Assembly (NCBI GenBank): GCA_913060495.1
Contig: CAJXRP010000006.1
Location: 1-64,000, forward strand
DNA from: an uncultured Gammaproteobacteria bacterium
GTDB lineage: Bacteria > Pseudomonadota > Gammaproteobacteria > Pseudomonadales > Pseudohongiellaceae
Length of the DNA: 64,000 nucleotides
Direction: 5' to 3'
Each line of letters starts with the position of its first letter. Position 1 is the stretch's first letter. The position numbers and the translations under genes are program-made. The notes beneath the pieces were generated by a model. The model was given only the letters and a program-made list of their open reading frames with translations. It was not told the origin of the DNA and ran no database searches. Of the stretch, positions 18,689-25,669 are shown in pieces.

Positions 18689-18704
18689 CGCAATCTTGGT
18701 GCTT
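18689..18704 (-). promoter_or_regulatory. Sigma-54-like promoter for glnK-amtB
   Basis: On the minus strand this reads AAGCAC-CAAGA-TTGC, matching the consensus TGGCAC-N5-TTGC in spacing and in all but the first two bases. It lies 56 bases ahead of the glnK start. An 18-base dyad (CTCCTGTGATTACAGGAG) at 18662-18679 falls at the expected transcript start. Confidence 0.6.
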
Positions 18705-18862
18705 TTCATTATTATTAATTTTTCGATGGCAAATCTATTTGCTAGTTAAGCTGTTAGTTCGACTGCCGGTTGCCATTAGACCTTCTGAAGAGCTCTGGGG
18801 CTCGTTTCTTGGGAATAAACAGCATGCCACAGTCACAAAACTTTACCATGTCATTTCCTAAA

Positions 18863-18877
18863 GCACCAATTAGGAGC
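18863..18877. promoter_or_regulatory. NtrC-like enhancer site (proximal)
   Basis: GCACC-AATTA-GGAGC matches nine of ten defined bases of the NtrC site GCACC-N5-GGTGC. It lies about 160-190 bases upstream of the sigma-54-like promoter, a normal enhancer distance. Confidence 0.55.
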
Positions 18878-18957
18878 GTTGATTTCACGTCCGTTTCGAA
18901 ACAAAAAATTATTCTGCGACGTGATTGAAACGCACGACTACTTTTTCCCCAAAAAAT

Positions 18958-18972
18958 GACCCTTAATGGTGC
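18958..18972. promoter_or_regulatory. NtrC-like enhancer site (distal, weaker)
   Basis: GACCC-TTAAT-GGTGC has one perfect half-site and one degraded half-site. It is about 95 bases beyond the proximal site, close to nine helical turns. It could let two activator dimers assemble. Confidence 0.35.
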
Positions 18973-18996
18973 GTTTTTGAGTGTCATTGAGCATTG

Positions 18997-19046
18997 AAAA
19001 AAATGGGGGTAACCACTCACGGGGGGATTTGTGAGTAGTTACCCCC
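18997..19046 (-). terminator. Rho-independent terminator after the MFS gene
   Basis: Read on the minus strand, GGGGGTAACTACTCAC pairs with GTGAGTGGTTACCCCC across a ten-base loop. AT plus a run of seven T follows. It begins 18 bases after the MFS stop codon. Confidence 0.88.
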
Positions 19047-19063
19047 TAGCGGGGAGGGATAAC

Positions 19064-20266
19064 TTATGCAGCAACTCGTTGCGGTAATGCTTTGACTGAT
19101 TGAATGAGTGGAACCATCACTAGAAGAAATATCAAAATTGATGACATTCCTAGCCCATTCAAAGTCATTTCTAGGCCTTTCGTTTCAGCCAAGTAGCCGA
19201 CAACGGGTCCGGTCACTATAAAAGCCAGCCGAAATAGAAAACTTGTAAACGAATTTGCTGTCGCTCTAAATTCGCTCGGTATTCGCCGGTTCATGGCGTT
19301 TACCAGAATGACTTGATTTAGTCCGCGGCAAGCAAATAGCAGCAGGCCGATTACTATTCCGCTCCATCCTTGAGCCCAGGCCATGCCAAAGTGCCCAAAA
19401 ATAGGTAGTAGGCCCATAAGTAGCAGACAGGAAATGGCACCATAGCGACGCTCGAGAACGAAGCCGAACCTAGCAGCTGCTGCGACTACTATGCTTTGAG
19501 AGAACCAAAGTAGACCAAACATAGAAAGTGATATCCCCTCGGCTGCCCAGTAGGGTTGCATCAGCCAAGCAACGTGAAATGTGGCTAAGTTGTACAAGGG
19601 AATTGCTATGACTACATTTCTAAGCACTGGGTCACTCATAAACAAGTGGCGTAATATCGCAGAAATTTGTAGGCGATTCGTTTTGTTCTTCATTTTTTTG
19701 TATGGGGGTTCAATAACCAACAAGGCAAGAATCAAACACATCCATGCTGCTGCGGATTGAACGATCACCATAGCTTCGAAAGACCATAGAGCTAATGCGC
19801 CACCAACAAGTGCTCCTAAGCCTTCTGAGCTACTTCTAAAGAAACCTAGCTGTGAGATAGCATTGCTGTGTTCAATGTCATCACCGTCTTGAAGTGCTTT
19901 CTGTGTGTCATACAACAAAGCTAAATCGGCACCCGACAAAAGGCTCGCTGCAATTCCAGCCATGATTTCGAAAATAAGCAGGCTCGCGAGATCGTTGGCG
20001 AAGTTTAGATAGAGATATGCCAATCCATGAATGATGCTTCCCATCACTAGCGCTGTCTTCCGGCCAAACACATCGGCGAAATAACCAGAAGGTGCCTCAA
20101 ACACTACAATAGCGGTCGCAAAAACGGCCTGCAGGTAAAAAATATCCGCAAGGCTGAGCCCCTTCGCCATGAAGAACGGCACAATTACAGGCACGATCAC
20201 CATGAAGCTATAGAAGAAAGCGAGTCCGTAAATTATTTTTATATTTCTGTGCAGTTTTTTTTGCAC
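19064..20266 (-). CDS. MFS transporter
   Basis: This 400-residue major facilitator has twelve predicted helices. The loop 2-3 motif reads PSGYFADVFGRKTALVMG, a clear version of the MFS GxxxDRxGRR signature. Translation starts at GTG with GGGGA seven to eight bases upstream. The gene is isolated on its strand. It is preceded by a strong promoter, a 34-codon reading frame and a terminator-like hairpin, so expression may depend on readthrough of that hairpin. Substrate unknown; MFS members of this type export drugs or metabolites. Confidence 0.88.
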   Translation of the reverse strand: MQKKLHRNIKIIYGLAFFYSFMVIVPVIVPFFMAKGLSLADIFYLQAVFATAIVVFEAPSGYFADVFGRKTALVMGSIIHGLAYLYLNFANDLASLLIFEIMAGIAASLLSGADLALLYDTQKALQDGDDIEHSNAISQLGFFRSSSEGLGALVGGALALWSFEAMVIVQSAAAWMCLILALLVIEPPYKKMKNKTNRLQISAILRHLFMSDPVLRNVVIAIPLYNLATFHVAWLMQPYWAAEGISLSMFGLLWFSQSIVVAAAARFGFVLERRYGAISCLLLMGLLPIFGHFGMAWAQGWSGIVIGLLLFACRGLNQVILVNAMNRRIPSEFRATANSFTSFLFRLAFIVTGPVVGYLAETKGLEMTLNGLGMSSILIFLLVMVPLIQSVKALPQRVAA

Positions 20267-20317
20267 AATAGTTCCCCAGTACCCACAGGTTTGTGAGTAT
20301 TCAATAAAAATTTAAGC

Positions 20318-20358
20318 AAAAAAAAAGACCCCTAGGTTTTAAAACTTAGAGGTCTTTT
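20318..20358 (-). terminator. Terminator/attenuator hairpin between peptide ORF and MFS gene
   Basis: On the minus strand an 18-base arm (AAAAGACCTCTAAGTTTT) pairs with AAAACCTAGGGGTCTTTT with two G-U or mismatch positions. A run of nine T follows. It sits 52 bases ahead of the MFS start and 38 bases after the small ORF stop, where it could attenuate the MFS gene. Confidence 0.85.
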
Positions 20359-20395
20359 CTTTAAATCGATTGTTAATCGTTTAGTTGTCAGAAAT

Positions 20396-20500
20396 TCACT
20401 CCAAGCAGCTCTCCCAATTCTTCGCCACGCGCGAACAGAGCTGATGACCCATAATGGTCACAGTCGTTGGCATCGTGCTGAGAATTGTTTGAATGTTCAT
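20396..20500 (-). CDS. 34-residue peptide ORF (leader peptide or small secreted peptide?)
   Basis: This short frame begins MNIQTILSTMPTTVTIMGHQ and ends with a segment holding two cysteines eleven residues apart (LCSRVAK..., ESCLE). I recognise no family. It is supported by context: a near-consensus sigma-70 promoter lies 37 bases upstream and a strong hairpin terminator closes the transcript 38 bases downstream, before an MFS transporter. A weak AAAG-type ribosome site precedes the ATG. It may be a leader peptide controlling the transporter, a small protein, or a peptide exported by it. Coding is likely but not proven. Confidence 0.5.
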   Translation of the reverse strand: MNIQTILSTMPTTVTIMGHQLCSRVAKNWESCLE

Positions 20501-20536
20501 TTTCTTTCGCAAAGAGTTAAAAATTTGAATGCGCGA

Positions 20537-20564
20537 ATTTTAGTCTTCTCTAAAAAATTGTCAA
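20537..20564 (-). promoter_or_regulatory. Strong sigma-70 promoter for the peptide/MFS transcript
   Basis: On the minus strand TTGACA (20559-20564) is followed by 16 bases and TAAAAT (20537-20542). That is a perfect -35 and a five-of-six -10, the best housekeeping promoter I see in the window. Confidence 0.75.
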
Positions 20565-20641
20565 GGAAATAGAATTTTTTATTCGCTACATTTTGGCGAT
20601 GTGCAGCTGCGGGGTGAAACGCGGGTCATGGCTTTGTTGTT

Positions 20642-21598
20642 TTACTTCGGAGGTAGGGTGGATTCTTCATCTTTTAATAAGTATTCGAGGGACGTTCTCT
20701 TATTGCTCCACACTGAAGCTATTAGTGAGCCGCTGATGTTGTGCCAGACACTGAATAGGGCGCCGGGCAATGCGGCTGTTGCAGAGAAGAATTGCGTGGC
20801 GAGTGCTACTCCTAGGCCGGAGTTCTGCATGCCCACCTCAATAGCGATAGTCTGACTCTGTTTTATATCCAGCCCAATAAGGCGGCTAACATAGTAACCG
20901 CCGGCCAGCCCCGAAAGATTGTGCAGAACTACGGCGATCAAGGTAATCATGCCCACATCTAGAAGTCTGTCAGCGTTCAGCGCCACGACTATGGCAATAA
21001 TAAGCAGAATGATGAGTACTGAAAGTGTGGGAATGAGGGGCTCGGCTCGGGTCGCTAGATCATCCAGAAAAAATTTACAGGCAAATCCAAACGTTACTGG
21101 AATGAACACAATCTGCACTATGCTCTGTAGTAATGCCAGAGTATCCACGCTGACTGTCGCTGAAAGATAGAACGCGCAGAGGAGAGGGGTCGCTATCACT
21201 CCGACGAGTGTGGAAACCATGGTCATGCTAATAGATAGCGCCACATCGCCCTTGGCTAGATAGCAGACGACATTCGAAGCGGTGCCTCCTGCACAGCTAC
21301 CGACGAGCACCATGCCTATGGTGAGCTGGTTCGATAGCTGAAGCATCTTGGAAAATGTTAATGCTAGCACTGGCATCAATAGGAATTGTAAGACTACTCC
21401 CACTAAGATGGGTTTCGGGTCTTTCAGGATACGTTCCACGTCGTCCTTCGTTAATGTTAGCCCCATCATAAACATGACCGCCGCCAACAGCGGAACGATG
21501 GCATTGTTGAGCGCCGCGAAGGGTGCGTTTACAAAGAATGCGATCAGAGAAATAAGTAATGCCCAGAGGGGGAAAAGGCTGTTGAATCTAGCGAGCAT
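20642..21598 (-). CDS. Bile acid:sodium symporter family transporter (BASS)
   Basis: This 318-residue inner-membrane transporter has nine to ten helices. Family features are the opening PLWALLISLIAFFV...PLLAAVMFMMGLTLTKDDV, the crossover segment VGSCAGGTASNVVCYLAKGD, and EVGMQNSGLGVALATQFF later on. Together these mark the YocS/BASS family, which moves organic anions with sodium. It is monocistronic, with 340 bases ahead of it. Substrate cannot be assigned; bacterial members carry pantothenate, keto acids or sulfate-linked anions. Confidence 0.9.
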   Translation of the reverse strand: MLARFNSLFPLWALLISLIAFFVNAPFAALNNAIVPLLAAVMFMMGLTLTKDDVERILKDPKPILVGVVLQFLLMPVLALTFSKMLQLSNQLTIGMVLVGSCAGGTASNVVCYLAKGDVALSISMTMVSTLVGVIATPLLCAFYLSATVSVDTLALLQSIVQIVFIPVTFGFACKFFLDDLATRAEPLIPTLSVLIILLIIAIVVALNADRLLDVGMITLIAVVLHNLSGLAGGYYVSRLIGLDIKQSQTIAIEVGMQNSGLGVALATQFFSATAALPGALFSVWHNISGSLIASVWSNKRTSLEYLLKDEESTLPPK

Positions 21599-21938
21599 TC
21601 TGGATCTCTTAAGAAACGTTAAGTAGTTAGCTTGTCAATTTTTAGTGTACTGAGGTAAATCGATCAATTTGGCTGTTTTCTTTAGTTCAATCTATGAAAC
21701 CACAGTTCAGCTTAGATTCAGCAATATTTCTTATTATGACATGGTCTAGCGCTGTAACCTTTTTAACACTGTCACGTCTAAGAGCTTAGGAGCCCAAAAT
21801 GCGTGGTTCTTCTACAGCATCACGTTGCTATTAGCGATGTGTTGAAGGGTGATACTAGCTAGGCAGAGGAGCGATTGAAGCTCGTCGCTAAAAAGGGTCT
21901 ATCTGAATAACAAATTCAATTTGAACGGGGAATGATAA
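21599..21938. other. Divergent intergenic region with ECF-type promoter and leader
   Basis: This region holds the rightward ECF-type promoter at 21753-21778 and a leader of about 155 bases before the BamE-like gene. Within the leader, AGGAG sits seven bases ahead of an ATG at 21799 that opens an 11-codon frame. It may be a tiny leader peptide; I do not call it as a gene. Confidence 0.4.
21753..21778 (+). promoter_or_regulatory. ECF-type promoter upstream of the BamE-like lipoprotein gene
   Basis: TGTAAC-N16-CGTC with a T-rich spacer ending TCA matches the element in front of the ECF sigma gene at 23166. The AAC / CGT pair with this spacing is typical of ECF sigma promoters. Confidence 0.6.
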
Positions 21939-22298
21939 ATGATTAAAAAAGTTCTATTACTAGTTATGAGTGTCGTACTGACAGGGTGTTTGGTTACCGT
22001 CGATTCAGACTCGCGTCCTTTGCAGACTGTATGGAATGAGTCTGATGTGTCTAGGTTGCAACTCGGTGAAAGTAATCAGGATTGGGTAAGCACCTCATTC
22101 GGTAATCCGATTACCAAGCTGACCTATGCAGATGGCACTGAAATTTGGAAATACAGAAATCGATCCGAGAAAGATACTGAGGTTGGATTGTTTCTTGTGT
22201 TCTCCGTGGACGTCGAGGAAGAACGTACCGAAACGCTATCGATAGAATTCACTGATGGAGTAGTCACCAACTATTGGATCGAAGAAGACCGATTCTAG
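21939..22298 (+). CDS. BamE/SmpA-like outer membrane lipoprotein
   Basis: This 119-residue lipoprotein has a short signal peptide and lipobox LTGC (cysteine 17). The mature part resembles the BamE/SmpA fold: QLGESNQDWVSTSFGNPITKLTYADGTEIWKYRN, where a helix leads to the G-x-P strand and the W/Y-x-Y strand. It is not the canonical BamE gene, as it lacks that gene's neighbours (fur, recN). GGGGA lies seven to eight bases before the ATG. The ECF-type promoter upstream suggests it belongs to the envelope-stress regulon of the sigma factor at 23203. Confidence 0.75.
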   Translation: MIKKVLLLVMSVVLTGCLVTVDSDSRPLQTVWNESDVSRLQLGESNQDWVSTSFGNPITKLTYADGTEIWKYRNRSEKDTEVGLFLVFSVDVEEERTETLSIEFTDGVVTNYWIEEDRF

Positions 22299-22339
22299 AT
22301 CTGCTATCAAGTATGCCTGGCTGCTTATTGGCGGTCAGG

Positions 22340-23023
22340 CTACTCCAAATTTTCCAGCCAAGCCTCGAGGCTCTCCCAGTCCAGCTGGAAGACATGCCTC
22401 GCATCCTCGACTATCTCCGCATCTACCAATGCTCCAGCCGATAATAGTTTCTGCGACATGGGCTCGAGCATTCGATTCCAGCGAAAATCATCCCTCTCTC
22501 CAATTCGGATATAGAAGGGCAGGCTATTCATCTCTTCGAGTGATACGTCGGCCTTGATGCGACCCGGTGTAGCTACCACGCCTCGAAAGGCCGAAGGATT
22601 GAGGAAAGCTATCGCCATGGCTTCGCTGCCGCCGCTGGACATGCCGACCAGCAAAGGCTTGGAATCCTGCAAGGTATGGGATGCATACAGTTGTTCAATA
22701 AGCTGAGGAAGGGCGGAGTCTTGCCCTTCGGAGAAGCGTTCCCCATCCGGCGAAATGGGAACAGCGATTGCCCAGCCACGATCAACAAACTCCTTTCCCA
22801 GCCAGAATTGTGCTTTAGCCATGAATTCATTGTTCGAGCCGCCTGCGATAAATATGGCCAGTGGTGGCGGGGCGAGCTCTTGTGAAGACTCATGATGGGG
22901 CTCGAAGAAGAAAAGCTTTACGAAGGCACCATCACGCAATTGTACTGTCTGCTCCGCCGCGGCAAGCAAGCCGATGGGCAGTAGTGTGAGGAGAGTGACT
23001 AGCAGGAGTCGCCGCAGGGCCAT
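22340..23023 (-). CDS. Exported alpha/beta hydrolase (esterase-like)
   Basis: This exported hydrolase of about 227 residues has a signal peptide (RRLLLVTLLTLLPIGLLAAA). The nucleophile elbow is VGMSSGGSEA and the late histidine is DARHVFQLD; the aspartate is probably in IGERDDFRW. I prefer the ATG at 23023, which puts the signal peptide at the N-terminus; an ATG at 23071 would add 16 residues. Upstream of the nucleophile, PLAIFIAGGSNNEFMAKAQ forms the oxyanion-hole strand. It is monocistronic and divergent from the ECF operon. Substrate unknown. Confidence 0.8.
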   Translation of the reverse strand: MALRRLLLVTLLTLLPIGLLAAAEQTVQLRDGAFVKLFFFEPHHESSQELAPPPLAIFIAGGSNNEFMAKAQFWLGKEFVDRGWAIAVPISPDGERFSEGQDSALPQLIEQLYASHTLQDSKPLLVGMSSGGSEAMAIAFLNPSAFRGVVATPGRIKADVSLEEMNSLPFYIRIGERDDFRWNRMLEPMSQKLLSAGALVDAEIVEDARHVFQLDWESLEAWLENLE

Positions 23024-23165
23024 GTTGGAGCCATTAAAGTGAGTTTTACAGGCAATAATTATAGCAATCATTGCTAATTCGGCGCAGGAAGATGAGACAG
23101 AACAACCTTTTAAGCCGTTGATTTTCCTTCAAAGAAGACTTCCCAGATCGACCTGATTAAACTAC

Positions 23166-23191
23166 TGTAACTTTTTTTCTCACATCACGTC
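23166..23191 (+). promoter_or_regulatory. ECF-type promoter of the sigma/anti-sigma operon
   Basis: TGTAAC-N16-CGTC ends only 11 bases before the sigma gene ATG, so the transcript would be almost leaderless. It shares both hexamers, spacer length and the TCA before CGTC with the element at 21753, which implies self-regulation by this sigma factor. Confidence 0.6.
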
Positions 23192-23202
23192 TTTAACAAC
23201 AA

Positions 23203-23790
23203 ATGCGAGCACTTTATCAACAGGCCATAGATCAACACCGGCACAGGGTTTTATCCTTTGCTCGCTATAGCCTGCGCGTTCGAGAAGATGCCGAGGACGT
23301 GACGCAAGAAGTATTCATTAAGCTGTGGCAGCACTGGCAGAAAATAGATCATGAGAAGCTTGGTGCATGGTTAATGCGAGTGGCTCACAACTCAGTCATA
23401 GATCATGTTCGAAAGCAGCGCCCGCAGCAGACAAACCTAGATCAGTATGCGGAAGTCGAGGATCAGGTGGGTGAGGAGAGTGATGCGGCACAATTGGATC
23501 AGCAGCACTTTAAGAGCCAGTTGCAGACTGCAATTAAGTCCTTAGAAGATCCGTTTCGCAGCATCGTGATCATGCGCGATATTCAGGGAATGAGTTATGA
23601 AGATATTCAGGGAAGTCTCGAGCTAAGTGCCAGCCAAGTTAAGGTCTACTTGCATCGTGCTAGGCGAAAATTACGAGAGAACAGTAAGTTGCGTCAGCTG
23701 TTTGAAGAGCAAATAGCTAATAGATCAGAAGTCAAACAACCTATTGCCCTAGTGGCTAACAATGACAAAGGAAGCGGTCATGTCCAGTAA
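23203..23790 (+). CDS. ECF RNA polymerase sigma factor
   Basis: This 195-residue extracytoplasmic-function sigma factor has region 2 with the helix DAEDVTQEVFIKLWQHW and the -10-binding GAWLMRVAHNSVIDHVRKQ, and region 4 with QGMSYEDIQGSLELSASQVKVYLHRARRKLR. No Shine-Dalgarno precedes the ATG, and the ECF-type promoter ends 11 bases away, suggesting leaderless translation. It overlaps the anti-sigma gene and is followed by two DUF4252 genes, the usual layout of a self-regulated envelope-stress unit. The signal it answers is unknown. Confidence 0.93.
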   Translation: MRALYQQAIDQHRHRVLSFARYSLRVREDAEDVTQEVFIKLWQHWQKIDHEKLGAWLMRVAHNSVIDHVRKQRPQQTNLDQYAEVEDQVGEESDAAQLDQQHFKSQLQTAIKSLEDPFRSIVIMRDIQGMSYEDIQGSLELSASQVKVYLHRARRKLRENSKLRQLFEEQIANRSEVKQPIALVANNDKGSGHVQ

Positions 23791-24406
23791 CGGTGAATCT
23801 AAGTGCTACTTCATCCAACTCCAGATAGATGGCTATCTCGATGGTGATTTGAGCGAAGCACAACAGGGCGGATTCATGTCCCATGTGCAGGATTGTGCGG
23901 CATGCGCGACTGAATTTCGATATGCGCAGACAATGCATGATGCCGTGATGGAATTACCACAGATCGAATGTGAAGATTTTGTGTTAGAGCCTGTTCATAG
24001 CCTTACAGCTGCTGGGCGGCCTAAGCATGATGAGGTGTCTAGAGATTCACTGGTTACACAGATAGCAGGATTGCTGAATACTGTGCCGCTCTACTTCCGC
24101 TTCGGTTTCTCTGCGGCATTGGTTGCTGTTGTGGCCGTGGCAGTCACCTTTACTGGGCTGACTCCGACTGATGAGCCTGGGCAGCAAGTCGCTAGTGAGC
24201 CGGTTGAGCAATTTAGCCAAGAAGATGTGGCGCTGGCTCTACAGGAGTTGAATGTAGCTATCGACTATTTGAACCAGCTTAGTCAGCGTACAGAAGTGAT
24301 GATTGGCGATCGCTTCTTGGTAACCCCGTTACAAGATTCCATTAACGCCTCCTTTGAGAGGGCGCGGAACAGGGAAAATGACTCATTTCAGAATGGGCCG
24401 ATTTGA
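23780..24406 (+). CDS. Anti-sigma factor with zf-HC2 domain
   Basis: This membrane anti-sigma factor of about 208 residues has an N-terminal zinc-binding ASD/zf-HC2 motif H-x3-C-x2-C (SHVQDCAACATEF), which holds the sigma factor inactive. A single transmembrane helix lies near residue 105 (RFGFSAALVAVVAVAVTF). A periplasmic tail ends in a predicted helix. It starts inside the sigma gene: the ATG at 23780 has AAAGGA seven bases upstream, and the ATG at 23762 is the alternative. The overlap indicates translational coupling, which keeps the two proteins balanced. Confidence 0.85.
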   Translation: MSSNGESKCYFIQLQIDGYLDGDLSEAQQGGFMSHVQDCAACATEFRYAQTMHDAVMELPQIECEDFVLEPVHSLTAAGRPKHDEVSRDSLVTQIAGLLNTVPLYFRFGFSAALVAVVAVAVTFTGLTPTDEPGQQVASEPVEQFSQEDVALALQELNVAIDYLNQLSQRTEVMIGDRFLVTPLQDSINASFERARNRENDSFQNGPI

Positions 24407-24494
24407 ATTTTTACTTATGTGGCTAATTGGCGAGACGCTAGTTAGCGCAGAGAACCACTTAGATTTAGAAAATATTTTAATGCGAGGTACATGT

Positions 24495-25055
24495 ATGAAA
24501 ATTTTTAAGAATGTATTGGCACCGCTATTTTGTTTGAGCCTTATTCCCGTAGTGCTGGCTGCTGACAGTGATGTCGAAAGTCACCCCGGCTATGTGGATT
24601 TTTCAACACTTACTGCGGTAGCGGCAACTGAACCGAGCGTGGAAATAAGCTTGAAGGCTCCACTACTCAATATGATTACTAATCTCATTCGCAGTGAGGA
24701 TGAGCAGGCTGCTGATTTTATCTCTAAGCTGTTACGGGTCACCGTGAATGTTTTTGAGAGCGATAATATCGATGTCGATGAGGTTGCCTCGTCAATGTCT
24801 GTTATGGCCGAAGATTTGGATTCTGCAGGCTGGGATCGAGTGGTTAGGGTGCGCGAAGAGGAGAGCCATGTGGATATTTATTTCAGAATGGCATCTGCCT
24901 CAGATGTGATCTATGGCATCGCCATCATGGTGGCTGAGCCGGGAGAGACCGTATTGGTCAATATTGTTGGTGATATTAGTACGGATGACATCAGTGCTCT
25001 TGGACGTCGTTTCCAGCTTGATGAGCTCGTCGATCTAGAAGTTGCTGAAAACTAA
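24495..25055 (+). CDS. Exported DUF4252 protein
   Basis: This 186-residue exported protein has a signal peptide (FKNVLAPLFCLSLIPVVLAAD). The mature domain matches DUF4252: conserved segments run from VEISLKAPLLNMITNLI through LLRVTVNVFE, then WDRVVRVREEESHVDIYFR, and VNIVGDIS near the end. I start at the ATG at 24495 because GAGG is seven bases upstream; the frame runs open for 47 codons before that with no signal peptide. It sits 88 bases after the anti-sigma gene. DUF4252 proteins often accompany ECF units, but their function is unknown. Confidence 0.82.
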   Translation: MKIFKNVLAPLFCLSLIPVVLAADSDVESHPGYVDFSTLTAVAATEPSVEISLKAPLLNMITNLIRSEDEQAADFISKLLRVTVNVFESDNIDVDEVASSMSVMAEDLDSAGWDRVVRVREEESHVDIYFRMASASDVIYGIAIMVAEPGETVLVNIVGDISTDDISALGRRFQLDELVDLEVAEN

Positions 25056-25115
25056 GGTGACGAGTTGTAGGGATGTTCTGTCTAACAGCGCGCTGATGAA
25101 AAAGAGATCGAAATC

Positions 25116-25643
25116 ATGAAAAGAATACTGCTAGTCATTATCCTCACACAGTTGGCTGCGTGTATGTCGTTCAGCGATAGGCCCTTCAGGTCTAGTCGCA
25201 ATTCTATCGAGGAGCAGGTGCCCAATATTAGGCTAGAAAAAGAGTTTGCCCTATCAATAGGCAATAGCATGCTCAATTTTTTAGATGTGATAAGCCTGAA
25301 CGAAGCGGATATCTCAAAGCTAGATCACGTGCAGGTTGCCGTTTACAACGTAGAATCAAGCGGGCAGGAAATAGATTTCAACGAGATAGATTTTTCGGAC
25401 ACGCTGCGCTCGAGAGGAAAGAATTTGGTTTGGGAAACGATCGTCAAAGTGCGTGAAGAGGGTGAGCAAGTCTGGGTTCTGGTAGGTATGGACCTGGAAC
25501 GAAATTCTCTAGATGCGGTGTCGGTGTTTGTTCTGGAAAACAGTGAGTTGGTAATGATTAATGTGGACGGCGACTTTGACCGAATGATCGAATTCGCTCT
25601 GCAACCTGCCTCAGACAGTCGTCGAGATCGTGACGCTGGCTAG
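25116..25643 (+). CDS. DUF4252 lipoprotein
   Basis: This 175-residue lipoprotein has lipobox LAAC (cysteine 16). It is a second, divergent DUF4252 copy: VETIVKVREEGEQVWVLVGM aligns with the same segment of its upstream neighbour, and VMINVDGDFDRMIEF matches VNIVGDISTDDI. One copy is soluble in the periplasm and this one is lipid-anchored, so the pair may act together at the membrane. It ends the ECF operon. Function unknown. Confidence 0.82.
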   Translation: MKRILLVIILTQLAACMSFSDRPFRSSRNSIEEQVPNIRLEKEFALSIGNSMLNFLDVISLNEADISKLDHVQVAVYNVESSGQEIDFNEIDFSDTLRSRGKNLVWETIVKVREEGEQVWVLVGMDLERNSLDAVSVFVLENSELVMINVDGDFDRMIEFALQPASDSRRDRDAG

Positions 25644-25669
25644 TACCTGCATCATTGGAATCAAGCGAC

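Noticed and set aside
18754-19020. Minus-strand 88-codon frame between glnK and the MFS gene
   Set aside because: It overlaps the NtrC-like sites, begins inside the terminator stem at 19005-19046, has no ribosome site, and its composition does not look like a protein of this genome.
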